From the NCBI GenBank assembly GCA_050948905.1, contig JBMNES010000001.1, positions 1,550,001 to 1,614,000 on the forward strand: a DNA stretch of 64,000 nucleotides, read 5' to 3'. Both the position numbers and the translations under genes were made by a program. The notes under the pieces were generated by a model. The model made no database searches, was not told where the DNA came from, and saw only the letters and a program-made list of their open reading frames with translations. Below, in pieces: positions 40,719 to 50,041 of this stretch (positions are counted from its first letter, which is position 1; each line of letters starts with the position of its first letter). This DNA is from DTKD01 sp050948905 (GTDB lineage Bacteria; Armatimonadota; UBA5829).

Positions 40719-42848
40719 GTGGAATTTTGGCGCTACTATAGAGTAATACGCAGAAGACGCTGGCTGATATTATTAGGGACGTTGGCGGCGTTGATTGCGG
40801 TCGCGTTCTGGAATTACAATTCAGAACCTCTATATATTGGCCGTACTACGGTTATGGAGTCCAGGAGCGTTAAGGATCTGGGAATTCCGCTTTACCAGTC
40901 TCAGTTGGTGAGCAGCCCGACGGATTTGCAGTTGCAGATATCGAATCTGGGCAATCTGGCCACCAGCCAGAGAGTTATGCAAAATGCGGCTCAGACGCTT
41001 TCGGACCTGGGTTTGAACTATGACGCAAGGCGGATACTGTCTGCCACATCCGTAACCCCGGTTAGAGATACTAATATACTCGCAATTGAGGTTACATTAT
41101 CTGATGCTGAGGCCGCAAAAGTGGCGGCGGACGTGGTTGCGGCTGAGTTCAAAAAGGTATATGCCGACCTCAATAACGCATCTGTCAGCCAGAGCAAGGA
41201 GTTTATAGAGGCTCAAATTGAAGCGACACACGCTGCTATGGTTCGGGCACAGGATGCTGTCAAGAAATTTAAAGAAGAAAGCGGCATCATTCAAATAGAC
41301 CAGCAGGCGGCGTCGACTATCCAACGGATCAGTCGTGCCGAAGAGACGGCGTCAGGCACTCAAATCGCTCACCAGACGGCTGCAGCTCGGGCGGCACAGG
41401 CTCTCAAAGAAGTCGAAGCGCTTGATGAGTGGCAGGAAAGCGGCAAAACCGTGTCCCGCAACCCTCTCTGGCAGCGGCTGACAGAGCAGTTGGTTGACCT
41501 GGAGACGAGGAAGGCCAGCATGCTCAACGGTGGGCCGGGGCAGTCTCGCAGGGGACCCAATCACCCTGAGGTGCTCGCAATCCAGTCTCAGATCGACAAC
41601 GTCAAGCAGGAGCTTCTAAATACAAAAGAAGAATATGTCTCAGGCACATCGGAGTCCAAAAACCCCATCTATCAAAACGCTGCCAACACTTATGTGAACT
41701 CCAGAGTGGAGGATGTGGCTACGGCTGCTCAGCAGACTGCGGCGCAGAATGTTGCCAACGAGGCAAGGGCGGAGATGGCTCAGCTGCCCGAAAAAGAAGC
41801 CAGAATGGCCGAGTTGATGGTCGACCTGAAAACGGCGACCGATACCTATGCCTTGATGAAAAATAAGCTCGATGAGGCCAAGATTCTGGAGCAGCAGAAT
41901 AAAAACGAGGTTGCTCTAAAGACCATTGACCCGGCGTTCGTTCGGCCGGTCGATCAAAAACACGGACTGAAGATCATACTTGCGTTGATGTTGGCCCCGC
42001 TGATGGGTGTCGGCGTCGCGTTCTTGCTGCATTATACGGATAACACGGTTAAGACTGTCACCGATGCCGAAAAACTGCTCAGCTTGCCGGTTCTCACAGC
42101 TATCCCGACTTCTAAGGCGCACTCGCTGCCGAGGCAGAATTGTCCGGAGATTATGGATGTGGCGTATCAGATGCTGACCTCCAACCTCTGGATTGCTACA
42201 CAGGAGAATGAGAGCAACTCGATAGTTATGGTCAGCGCCGAGCCTGATGCCGGGCGCAGCGTTACTGCCTCTAACCTTGCCGTCGCGTTAGCACGGGAAG
42301 GCGCACGGGTTATCTTGGTCGATTCTGACCTGCGTAAACCGACACAGCATCTGATTTTCAATGTAGAGAACCGTGTTGGGCTTACGAATATTCTCAGCGG
42401 CGGCGCTACGCTCGAAGATGCGCTGATGCCGACAAGGGTGCCGGGACTGCTGCTGGTGCCGTCCGGGCCGATTCCGGATAACCCGGTCAAGCTGCTCCGA
42501 TCTGAGGAGATGAAAGAGTTCGCTAAACAGATATCTGACCTCGCCGATTTCGTTATCTTCGATACGCCGGCGGGCATTGCGTTCCCGGACCCGGTCCTTG
42601 TGGCCAGCATAGTTGGCAATGCAGTAGTTGTCCACTCAGCCGGTCGAGTGCCAAGGGGAAGCGAATCCGAACTGCGCGCGAGATTGGATAGCGTCGGAAT
42701 ACATCTGTTGGGTGTTGTCCTGAACAAAGTCCGACGGGAGGACTCCAGCAGCTACTTCCACTATCATCGCTCCTACGAGGGCGTCGGGCTGCCGCAGCTT
42801 GCTGGTGGCACGAAAACTATCAGAGATTCAAGCAAGGGCGCACGATAG
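40719..42848 (+). CDS. Wzc-like chain-length determinant with BY-kinase-type domain
   Basis: The 709-residue protein has a Wzz domain with two membrane spans (about 17-36 and 425-445) around a periplasmic coiled coil. A C-terminal cytoplasmic BY-kinase/ParA-like ATPase domain starts about 480. The Walker A reads AEPDAGRSVTAS (505-517), with Arg513 where the family has an invariant Lys. Walker A' VILVDSDLRKP and the 'FVIFDTPAG' Walker B are intact. The tail SSSYFHYHRSYEG holds three Tyr that may be a short autophosphorylation cluster. It controls chain length and export. GTG 40719 is chosen since AGGAGG sits 8 bases upstream. A five-unit 32-bp hairpin array follows. Confidence 0.92.
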   Translation: MEFWRYYRVIRRRRWLILLGTLAALIAVAFWNYNSEPLYIGRTTVMESRSVKDLGIPLYQSQLVSSPTDLQLQISNLGNLATSQRVMQNAAQTLSDLGLNYDARRILSATSVTPVRDTNILAIEVTLSDAEAAKVAADVVAAEFKKVYADLNNASVSQSKEFIEAQIEATHAAMVRAQDAVKKFKEESGIIQIDQQAASTIQRISRAEETASGTQIAHQTAAARAAQALKEVEALDEWQESGKTVSRNPLWQRLTEQLVDLETRKASMLNGGPGQSRRGPNHPEVLAIQSQIDNVKQELLNTKEEYVSGTSESKNPIYQNAANTYVNSRVEDVATAAQQTAAQNVANEARAEMAQLPEKEARMAELMVDLKTATDTYALMKNKLDEAKILEQQNKNEVALKTIDPAFVRPVDQKHGLKIILALMLAPLMGVGVAFLLHYTDNTVKTVTDAEKLLSLPVLTAIPTSKAHSLPRQNCPEIMDVAYQMLTSNLWIATQENESNSIVMVSAEPDAGRSVTASNLAVALAREGARVILVDSDLRKPTQHLIFNVENRVGLTNILSGGATLEDALMPTRVPGLLLVPSGPIPDNPVKLLRSEEMKEFAKQISDLADFVIFDTPAGIAFPDPVLVASIVGNAVVVHSAGRVPRGSESELRARLDSVGIHLLGVVLNKVRREDSSSYFHYHRSYEGVGLPQLAGGTKTIRDSSKGAR

Positions 42849-42877
42849 CGCTCCAACTTTGACTCCGTCTCGTGGAA

Positions 42878-43031
42878 ATGGCCGGGACAGAGGCCGGCCA
42901 CTACAGGAAATGGCCGGGACAGAGGCCGGCCACTACGGAAGATGGCCGGGACAGAGGCCGGCCACTACGGATGATGGCCGGGACAGAGGCCGGCCACTAC
43001 GGAAGATGGCCGGGACAGAGGCCGGCCACTA
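42878..43031 (+). repeat. Five tandem copies of a 32-bp hairpin unit
   Basis: The repeats start at 42878, 42910, 42942, 42974 and 43006 (exact 32-bp period). Each contains TGGCCGG and CCGGCCA, a 7-bp stem around GACAGAGG. The reverse complement of a unit (GTAGTGGCCG...) matches the hairpin at 32971-32999. 32 is not a multiple of three, so the array is not coding. It separates the Wzc-like and exosortase genes and could slow or partly end transcription. Confidence 0.95.
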
Positions 43032-43072
43032 TATATCGCCCGCTTCGGATGTTATAGGAGGAACTGCGGGAA

Positions 43073-44842
43073 ATGCGTGAGTGCCGGAAATGTGGTGTCG
43101 AGCTTGCCGATGGCGTGGACGCGTGTCCAAAATGCGGCGAAAAAGTTGAAAAAGGCGGAAACGTCAGTCTGGCGCAACAGATCGTGCCTGTTTTGAGCAC
43201 AGCGTTCAAGGGATACTGGCCGCTTTTTCTGGCTGGTGCACTATTTGTGGCAATGCAATGGCAGTTCCCCTTTGTCGACTGGTGGAGAGCCTGGCAAAAG
43301 CCGCATTCATATTACTCCCACGGGCCGCTTGTCCCTCTTATATCGTTGTTTATGGTTTGGGCCAACCGCAAACGACTGGCTCTGGTCAAAATACAGCCTT
43401 CGTGGTTGGGGCTGCTGCTTATTCTACCTTCCATACCGTTTTTTATCTTTGGACGATGGACAGGCTCCGGCAACATCTGCGCGATCACGTTTTTGACATT
43501 CCTGATTGGCTGTTTGCTGATGTTTGTCGGCAGTCGGATGACCAGGATGCTCCTATTCCCGGTTCTTTATCTGATATTTATGGTGCCGATGCCCTCGACT
43601 CTGCTGGACAAGGCATCTTTTCCGGTACAAAAGTCCTCTACTACCCTTGCGGCAAAAGTGCTCCATTATTCCGGCGAGATTTTTAGTGAATCCGGCTGGG
43701 ATATCCGGCAGGCGGGCAATTTGATCTATTCCCCGAAACTTCCTGCTGGGCCGGGAGAATCCGAGGGTGTGCTTCGTGTAGAAGGCGAGTGCAGCGGGTT
43801 CAGGATGCTGATCTCGTTGATCACTTTCACAGCTTTCTTTGTCTATATGCTGAACACGACGTGGTGGAAGAAGCTGCTGCTGGTCGGGATATCACTTCCG
43901 CTGAGCTTATTTGTGAACGGGCTGCGCATTGCGGTGATCGGCTACGTCGGTATCTGGACCGAATCGGCGGAGACGATGTTTAAGTTCCACGACTCGTGGG
44001 CTATGGTCTTCGAACTGGTGTTATCCTTTGCGATATTGTTCGGCATCGCCAGGTTGATCAAGGCGGTCGATTTCGGCATACCCAACCCCTTAGAAGCAGA
44101 GGTTGAAGCCGCACAAATTAGTTCGAAACGCAGCATCAGCAGCCGGCCGGGCGCTGTGGCTTTAGTTCTTTTTATGGTTATTCTGCTCAGCAATTTCGCC
44201 ATCAAGCCTCTCGAAGCCACCGCCCGGGGAGAACTCAAAAGGGCCAATTTCCCTGCGGAGTTCAGCACCTGGTTCTCGCAGGATATGAAAATCGACTCGC
44301 TTACTCAAACAGAGCTTAAGACCGCCGATATGCTTAGCAGGGTTTATATTAATTCGGCTCACGACGTCGAAAGCGCATCTGTGCTGGTGCAGGCGGCTAG
44401 AGACACCGACGCGTTCCACGACCCGCATAGTTGCATACCTGGCGGAGGCAGCTCAATCGACGAAGATCGTATTATCACAATGAAATTCAATAAACCAAAA
44501 CCGATGACGGTTAAGGCGACGTATCTTCGATATTCTAACAGGGATACCGGGGACAGCTATCTTTTGGTCTATTGGTATAGCACAGACCATGAAACCTATC
44601 CAAGAACCAGCCAGGTGCGTTTAGTGATGCGAAAACTGCAACTCAACGACCTTAGGGCTATAGCTCAAAGCTGGGTAGGTATCGGCGACGCAGCGCAGGC
44701 TGAGGCCAACTATAAAAATCGCCAGTCCTATTGCTACAGGTTCTCCACTCCTGCATATTATGAAGACTCACCGACCTCGTTAGCGAGGCTGCAGAGGTTT
44801 ATTCGTGAGTTTGTGGCGAACTCTCCGCAGTTCGAGCAGTGA
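43073..44842 (+). CDS. Exosortase fused to EpsI domain, with N-terminal zinc ribbon
   Basis: The 589-residue protein has three parts. Residues 4-21 are a zinc ribbon (C4xxC7, C18xxC21). Residues about 45-335 are the polytopic exosortase with the catalytic set Cys240 (VEGECSGF), Arg285 (VNGLRI) and His306 (FKFHDSW). Residues about 365-589 form an EpsI domain ('DPHSCIPGGGSSI'). Exosortases cut PEP-CTERM tails and attach the protein to the envelope; EpsI is linked to exopolysaccharide. Candidate substrates are at 4187 and 38510. A cytosolic zinc ribbon on an exosortase is unusual. ATG 43073 has GGAGG 11 bases upstream. It follows the 32-bp array. Confidence 0.93.
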   Translation: MRECRKCGVELADGVDACPKCGEKVEKGGNVSLAQQIVPVLSTAFKGYWPLFLAGALFVAMQWQFPFVDWWRAWQKPHSYYSHGPLVPLISLFMVWANRKRLALVKIQPSWLGLLLILPSIPFFIFGRWTGSGNICAITFLTFLIGCLLMFVGSRMTRMLLFPVLYLIFMVPMPSTLLDKASFPVQKSSTTLAAKVLHYSGEIFSESGWDIRQAGNLIYSPKLPAGPGESEGVLRVEGECSGFRMLISLITFTAFFVYMLNTTWWKKLLLVGISLPLSLFVNGLRIAVIGYVGIWTESAETMFKFHDSWAMVFELVLSFAILFGIARLIKAVDFGIPNPLEAEVEAAQISSKRSISSRPGAVALVLFMVILLSNFAIKPLEATARGELKRANFPAEFSTWFSQDMKIDSLTQTELKTADMLSRVYINSAHDVESASVLVQAARDTDAFHDPHSCIPGGGSSIDEDRIITMKFNKPKPMTVKATYLRYSNRDTGDSYLLVYWYSTDHETYPRTSQVRLVMRKLQLNDLRAIAQSWVGIGDAAQAEANYKNRQSYCYRFSTPAYYEDSPTSLARLQRFIREFVANSPQFEQ

Positions 44843-44858
44843 GGACTAGAGGGTATTG

Positions 44859-46553
44859 ATGAGGTTTCTTCGAAACAGTCTTCGAGCAATAGTCAGGCCG
44901 TTTGCGCGAATTAGCGAGAGGTTTAGCGCAGGCAGCGCTGAATATTCTCCTGGCGGCGGCGCACTTGCGGGAGCGGGATATGGAATAGGGGTTCTCCGAA
45001 CCGCCACTGCGCCGGGCTGGCGGAAGCTGGTGCGATGGTCGGTGGTGGCGTTTGGGTTTGCGTTGTATTTCGCAATGCAACTCCTGCTGGCGTATCTTTG
45101 CAACCAACTGATGTGGATATTCATCGTAGCCTTTATGGTTATTGTGGCCTGTTTAGTATTTGCCGCAGCAAAACCAACAGCCACCTACATCTTCTGGCTC
45201 GCGTTTTCGCCTCTGGGGTTTATTTTTCTCAGAATGGACTTCGGCTCTGGTATACCAACGATCAGTTTCGACCGTGTAACGATTGCAGCATTGGCGGGCT
45301 TTCTTATTCTTCGAACGCTATTGCATCGTCATCGAATTAAGCGGCCGATTACCGGAGAGGCTCTGACGCTGCTGCATATTGCCTATATTGCACTCGCTCT
45401 TTACGTGATGCATCCTGGCAGTGTTCGAGAGATTTTGCGCACACTTGCCGAAAAATTCGACCACATCGCGCTGGCGCTCATAGCTTACTATATCGCAAAA
45501 TCCGTCCTTGCCACCAGAAAACAGCTTCTTGGAGCCATCATCGCATTAGTTGTCGCGGGAGGCTATTCCGCTCTTTCGGCTTTCTACGAGCACTTCACCG
45601 GGCTGAGATGGTTCAGTTCATTTTTGCCGGTGGAATCAAGGCTGGGTTATGCCGACGTGGGTAGGGCCTGCGGGCCGCTTATCAACCCCTCTGCGCTCGG
45701 TACATTTTTGGGGATAACGGCGTTTCTGACCTATCACCTGTATTACAATCTCCAGCGCAAGTCCTTAAAGATGTTTTTGCTGGCTCTAATATTGGTGCAA
45801 TTGATAGGCTGTTATTTTACCTATACCAGGGGAGGATACATTGCCCCTGCGATGTTGTTGCTTCTGATGCCATTTTTTGCGAAGGCGTATAGAAAATATT
45901 ACGTTGGATTGCTCGTTGGCGCAGTAATAGCTGTAATAGTTGCAGCGCCGATTGTTGCCTCCAACAGGCAAATCCACCGAAGATTGACCAAGCAGAGCAC
46001 GATGTTAGGTCGGGTTGTTATCACAGCCGGCACATTAAACATTGTAAAGCATCATCCCGTTTTCGGTATTGGTTTGGGTCAAATCGACTACGGACTTGAG
46101 AAATATATCACCAACGCCGGCACGCTGAGTGGGTGGTATGCCAGAGGTATGCAGCCGCTTCAGATTTACCCGCAAAAAAAGCTCTATCCTGTAATCACTT
46201 CTCATAACTCGTTTCTCACCATTCTTGCTGAAGAAGGTCTCGTAGGAGGGTTCCTGTATCTCGGCAGTTTTATCGCCTTTATTGTTCATCTGTTTAGAGT
46301 AAGGGCGAGGCTGCCGGATGAAGGGATACTGGGCAAGGATCTAATCGCCCTGTTGATAGTAGGTAGCGTGGGTCACTTTATCTCCACATTAACCTATGAC
46401 ATACGTTTCTTCAAATATCCAAACTACGTCTTATGGGCGATGTTCGCGATAGGGGTTCGGCTGGGCGAAATAGTTAATGAAGAGGCGCTTGCGCACAAAA
46501 ACGCCGATATCAAAGACGATCGCGGCAAAACTCCGGTGCTGACTCACGTTTAG
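44859..46553 (+). CDS. O-antigen ligase / Wzy-type polymerase, polytopic membrane protein
   Basis: The 564-residue protein has about 11-12 membrane helices and the Wzy_C (O-antigen ligase-like) core: 'YTRGGYIAPAMLLLLM', a large periplasmic loop containing 'HPVFGIGLGQIDYG' and 'SHNSFLTILAEEGLVGGFLYLG' (the conserved H-N-x-F). It would polymerise lipid-linked repeat units or transfer finished chains. ATG 44859 has AGAGGG 6 bases upstream and lies 16 bases after the exosortase stop. The first 60 residues are soluble. It precedes a run of glycosyltransferase genes. Confidence 0.9.
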   Translation: MRFLRNSLRAIVRPFARISERFSAGSAEYSPGGGALAGAGYGIGVLRTATAPGWRKLVRWSVVAFGFALYFAMQLLLAYLCNQLMWIFIVAFMVIVACLVFAAAKPTATYIFWLAFSPLGFIFLRMDFGSGIPTISFDRVTIAALAGFLILRTLLHRHRIKRPITGEALTLLHIAYIALALYVMHPGSVREILRTLAEKFDHIALALIAYYIAKSVLATRKQLLGAIIALVVAGGYSALSAFYEHFTGLRWFSSFLPVESRLGYADVGRACGPLINPSALGTFLGITAFLTYHLYYNLQRKSLKMFLLALILVQLIGCYFTYTRGGYIAPAMLLLLMPFFAKAYRKYYVGLLVGAVIAVIVAAPIVASNRQIHRRLTKQSTMLGRVVITAGTLNIVKHHPVFGIGLGQIDYGLEKYITNAGTLSGWYARGMQPLQIYPQKKLYPVITSHNSFLTILAEEGLVGGFLYLGSFIAFIVHLFRVRARLPDEGILGKDLIALLIVGSVGHFISTLTYDIRFFKYPNYVLWAMFAIGVRLGEIVNEEALAHKNADIKDDRGKTPVLTHV

Positions 46554-46595
46554 AGTGTCATATTTAAGCGGAACCGCAAAAGGAGATCCTGCGCG

Positions 46596-47762
46596 ATGAG
46601 CAATCTGCGCGTGGCAATTGTTGGACCTTATCCTTCCTCAGAGGGCAGTGTCTTCGGAGGAGTGGAGGCGGTTACCTCCTCGCTGGCAGATGGCCTGAGC
46701 GCAGTAGAAGGCGTCGAGGTTCACGCGGTCACTTCCATCAGTGCTCTTGATCGTCCCGCAGACCGGATATCCTCTGGTGGTGTGCGCGTCCATCTTCTGC
46801 CGCTGTTTGGGAGACTGGGGTGTTTGACCGCGTTTGCCGTAGATCGTCGCAGGATTCGGTCAAAGCTGCGTGAAATAGCCCCAGACATAATTCACGTGCA
46901 TACCCAGCTTTTATATGCCCATTCGGCTCTGGAACGTGGGTGGCCATCGATTCTGACAATGCATGGCATCCTTCGCCGGGAGACCGCATCCTTTCGCGGG
47001 CTGGCACAACTGCACTCTCAGCTTGCGTATCGTTATGAGTCAGATTCCGTAAGGAGGGCGAAAAATATTATCGCCATCAATCGTTATTGCATCGGCGAGT
47101 ATGGCTCAAACGTGCGCGCCAGGGACATTCGATATATCGACAATTCGATAAAGGATCACTGGTTCGATGTTGACGACCGCGCAGAGCCGGGCCGCATTTT
47201 GTTCGGCGGATTTATTTATGACCTGAAAAATGTGTTATACCTGCTCGAAGCAGTTGCGACGCTCGTCGATAAACACCCGCATATCCGCTTGCGCGTAGCG
47301 GGCGGGGTGCGCAATCAGGAATATTATGAGCGTTGTCTTTCTTTTGTGGCTGAGCGCGGAATAGAAAAAAACGTCGACTTTCTAGGAAGTCTGTCTGTAG
47401 AGAAGATGGTTGAAGAGCACTCCAAAGCGTCTGTCGTCGCTCTTACTTCCAAACAGGAGAACGCGCCGGTGATAATCTCGGAGGCTATGGCGGCGGCAAA
47501 CCCGGTGATTGGCACGGACGTCGGCGGAATCGCGGAAATGGTGGCCGATGGGGAAAGCGGATTCGTGGTGCCGCTTAATGATGTGAATACACTGGCAGAT
47601 AGAATTGACCGTATTTTGTCCGACGACGATTTGCGAAAACGGATGGGGCAGGCGGGCAAAGCGATTGCCGAGCAGCGCTTCAAACGCTCAGTGGTGGTCT
47701 CCAAAACGCTCGATTTCTACAGGGATGTAATCGAATATGAGCGCAGACGCAGCACAAAATAA
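46596..47762 (+). CDS. Glycosyltransferase family 4, tandem paralogue A
   Basis: The 388-residue GT-B enzyme has the N-domain 'VAIVGPYPSSEGSVFGGVEAVTSSLADGL'. Its acceptor region is 'IIHVHTQLLYAHSALERGWPSILTMHGI', and the C-domain donor site is 'ALTSKQENAPVIISEAMAAANPVIGTDVGGIAEMVADGESG' with the E-x7-E motif altered to N...E. ATG 46596 follows AGGAG by 10 bases. It shares long stretches with the next two genes ('EPGRILFGG', 'LKNVLYLLEA'), indicating tandem duplication. It overlaps the next gene by 26 bases. The sugar is unknown. Confidence 0.9.
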   Translation: MSNLRVAIVGPYPSSEGSVFGGVEAVTSSLADGLSAVEGVEVHAVTSISALDRPADRISSGGVRVHLLPLFGRLGCLTAFAVDRRRIRSKLREIAPDIIHVHTQLLYAHSALERGWPSILTMHGILRRETASFRGLAQLHSQLAYRYESDSVRRAKNIIAINRYCIGEYGSNVRARDIRYIDNSIKDHWFDVDDRAEPGRILFGGFIYDLKNVLYLLEAVATLVDKHPHIRLRVAGGVRNQEYYERCLSFVAERGIEKNVDFLGSLSVEKMVEEHSKASVVALTSKQENAPVIISEAMAAANPVIGTDVGGIAEMVADGESGFVVPLNDVNTLADRIDRILSDDDLRKRMGQAGKAIAEQRFKRSVVVSKTLDFYRDVIEYERRRSTK

Positions 47763-48903
47763 GCTACGTGTAGCTCTTTTGGGGCCTTATCCTGTTGAGC
47801 AGGGCAAGTTTCGAAACGGAGTCGAAAGCGTGGTCTCGGCGCTGGCCGATGGCTTGGCTGGCAGCGGCGTTGAGGTCTTTGTGATTACCACGGACCCGGA
47901 TGTCGCAAAAGAGACCCGATATGAGACCTCATCCGGGGTCAATGTGCTCAGACTGCCGATTTTGGGCAAGCTGGGGAACTTAACGGGCTTTGCATTCGAT
48001 ATAAAACCTGTTCGGGCAGCGCTTGATAAAATCAGCCCGGACGTGGTGCACATTCATAAGATATTGATCTTTGCCAAAGCAGCGTTGATCCCGAAGTGGA
48101 GGTCGGTGCTTACGGTGCACGGTATTCACTATCGCGAGGCGGCTCAACAGCGCGGTTGGGCGGCAATCAGGGCGAGGTTCGCTTGCAGATATGAACGCCA
48201 AGCTCTGAGATTAGCCCGACACGTGATTTGTATAAATAGATACGCCGCTGAAAGTTACGGCCCGTGGCTGAAAGCATCGGATATCAGATTTATCGATAAC
48301 CCAATAGACGATCGTTTTTTCGAAATATCAACAAGCGACGAGGAGCCGGGAAGAATACTCTTCGGCGGCTCGATAACCAGGCTCAAAAATGTCCTGGGCC
48401 TGTTGGAGGCGCTTGATATTTTAGTCAAGCAGCACCCGGAAGCAAGGTTGAAAATCGCAGGCAGGGCTGTAGATGAGGCGTACTACAGGACATGTCTGGA
48501 CTACGTCGCCAGTCACGGCTTGCAGGACAATGTTGAGTTTCTGGGAGGGCTTTCGACGGACGCGATGGTCGCTGAGCTTGAACGTGCATCTATAGTGGTG
48601 CTTCAGTCCAGACAAGAGACGGCGCCGGTCATAATATCGGAGGCGATGGCCGCGGGTAAGCCGGTTGTGGCTACATGTGCCGGTGGGGTTCCAGAGATGG
48701 TGGAAGATGGGGTGACGGGGTTTGTCACTCCTGTCGACGATGCTGCCGCACTGGCATCTGCTCTTGGCAAGCTGATGGAAGATGGCGAACTTCGACGCAA
48801 AATGGGCGCTGTAGGCAGGCAATCCGCCCAAAATCGATTCCGCCGTAGTGTGGTCATAGACAAAACTATCGCGATGTATCGCGACGTGATGAGAGAGAGA
48901 TGA
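47737..48903 (+). CDS. Glycosyltransferase family 4, tandem paralogue B
   Basis: The 388-residue protein is closely related to paralogue A: 'VALLGPYPVEQGKFRNGVESVVSALADGL', 'FIDNPIDDRFFEI', 'EPGRILFGGSITRLKNVLGLLEALDIL', 'LQSRQETAPVIISEAMAAGKPVVATCAGGVPEMVEDG'. It begins inside the previous gene (26-base overlap) and its last bases overlap the next gene (ATGA). Length and domain order are those of GT4. Cytoplasmic or membrane-associated assembly of the repeat unit is inferred. Confidence 0.9.
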   Translation: MSADAAQNKLRVALLGPYPVEQGKFRNGVESVVSALADGLAGSGVEVFVITTDPDVAKETRYETSSGVNVLRLPILGKLGNLTGFAFDIKPVRAALDKISPDVVHIHKILIFAKAALIPKWRSVLTVHGIHYREAAQQRGWAAIRARFACRYERQALRLARHVICINRYAAESYGPWLKASDIRFIDNPIDDRFFEISTSDEEPGRILFGGSITRLKNVLGLLEALDILVKQHPEARLKIAGRAVDEAYYRTCLDYVASHGLQDNVEFLGGLSTDAMVAELERASIVVLQSRQETAPVIISEAMAAGKPVVATCAGGVPEMVEDGVTGFVTPVDDAAALASALGKLMEDGELRRKMGAVGRQSAQNRFRRSVVIDKTIAMYRDVMRER

Positions 48904-50033
48904 TTCGTTTACTCCTTGCACAGCAGTATCCGTTTGAGACAAATAAGTTTCCCGGAGGTGTTCATACTGCAGGATACTATCTCGCCCGCGGTATGCAGCT
49001 TAGGGACGATATAGACGTGCGGGTGCTGACGGTCAGCGGGCAGGCCCCTGGGGATATGGATCGTATCGATGCCGGGCTTAGGGTGCGTTTTCTCTCCGAG
49101 CCAAAGGTTCGCATTATTCCGAACATGAGTCGCAATATCAGACGCCTGGCTACCCAGGTGCGCGAGATAAATCCCGACATTGTAAACGCAAATTTGGTGA
49201 TATATGCCGCAGCAAGCCTGCGCGCAGGGTTGCCGACTGTATTTACCGTACACGGCGTCATACACAAAGAGGCCCAGGTATGGTCGCGGCCACTGGATAG
49301 ATTGCGATACGCTTTATATATGCGATATGACCGTGAAGTGATGTCTCAGGTGAAGCATATCATCGCCACCAGCCACTACGTTGTAAAAGAATATAATGGA
49401 CTAACCGCAGCGAAGTTTCACGTAATAGACAACTGCATCGACGAGCGCTTCTTCGGCGTCCCGAATAATGAGGAACCGGATAGACTGCTTTATGGCGGGC
49501 TGGTTTATGATCGAAAGAACGTGCTGGGGCTGTTGGAAATAGCTCGTCGGCTGGTCGAAACCCGTCCGAATCTGAAACTGCGGGTGGCCGGAAAGATAGC
49601 GGATCAAAAATATTATGAACAATGCCTCGCGTTCGTCAAAGAACACGGCATAGAACATAATGTAGACTTCTTGGGCCAGACGACGGTAGAGACTATGATG
49701 GAAGAACTCTCCCGTGCGACGATGCTGCTTTTGCCGTCTAAACAGGAGACAGCGCCACTGGTTATAAGTGAGGCGCTCGGCGCTGGCAAACCGGTAGTGG
49801 CTTCCACGGCGGGTGGAATAGAATATCTGGTCAGGGATGGTGAGACGGGTTATATCGCAGATTGGCGAGACAATGACCGTTTCGTCGAATGCATAGACAG
49901 GCTCCTCGGTGACGACCAGCTCAGAAGTCAAATGGGTGCAGCCGCTCGTGAAGAAGCGATTCGGCGTTTCTCAAAAGAATCCGTCGCTGCTCAGACAGTC
50001 AAGGTTTATGAAGAGGCGTTAAACGGCAGGTAA
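48900..50033 (+). CDS. Glycosyltransferase family 4, tandem paralogue C
   Basis: The 377-residue third tandem copy has 'LAQQYPFETNKFPGGVHTAGYYLARGM', 'VIDNCIDERFFGV', 'EPDRLLYGGLVYDRKNVLGLLEIARRLVE', 'PSKQETAPLVISEALGAGKPVVASTAGGIEYLVRDG'. ATG 48900 overlaps the stop of paralogue B by four bases. It is more diverged from A and B than they are from each other in the N-domain, which determines acceptor choice. This fits a series that adds successive sugars. Confidence 0.9.
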   Translation: MIRLLLAQQYPFETNKFPGGVHTAGYYLARGMQLRDDIDVRVLTVSGQAPGDMDRIDAGLRVRFLSEPKVRIIPNMSRNIRRLATQVREINPDIVNANLVIYAAASLRAGLPTVFTVHGVIHKEAQVWSRPLDRLRYALYMRYDREVMSQVKHIIATSHYVVKEYNGLTAAKFHVIDNCIDERFFGVPNNEEPDRLLYGGLVYDRKNVLGLLEIARRLVETRPNLKLRVAGKIADQKYYEQCLAFVKEHGIEHNVDFLGQTTVETMMEELSRATMLLLPSKQETAPLVISEALGAGKPVVASTAGGIEYLVRDGETGYIADWRDNDRFVECIDRLLGDDQLRSQMGAAAREEAIRRFSKESVAAQTVKVYEEALNGR

Positions 50034-50041
50034 AGGCAATT

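Noticed and set aside
42878..43031. CRISPR array
   Set aside because: The 32-bp units are directly adjacent with no variable spacers and no cas genes are present.
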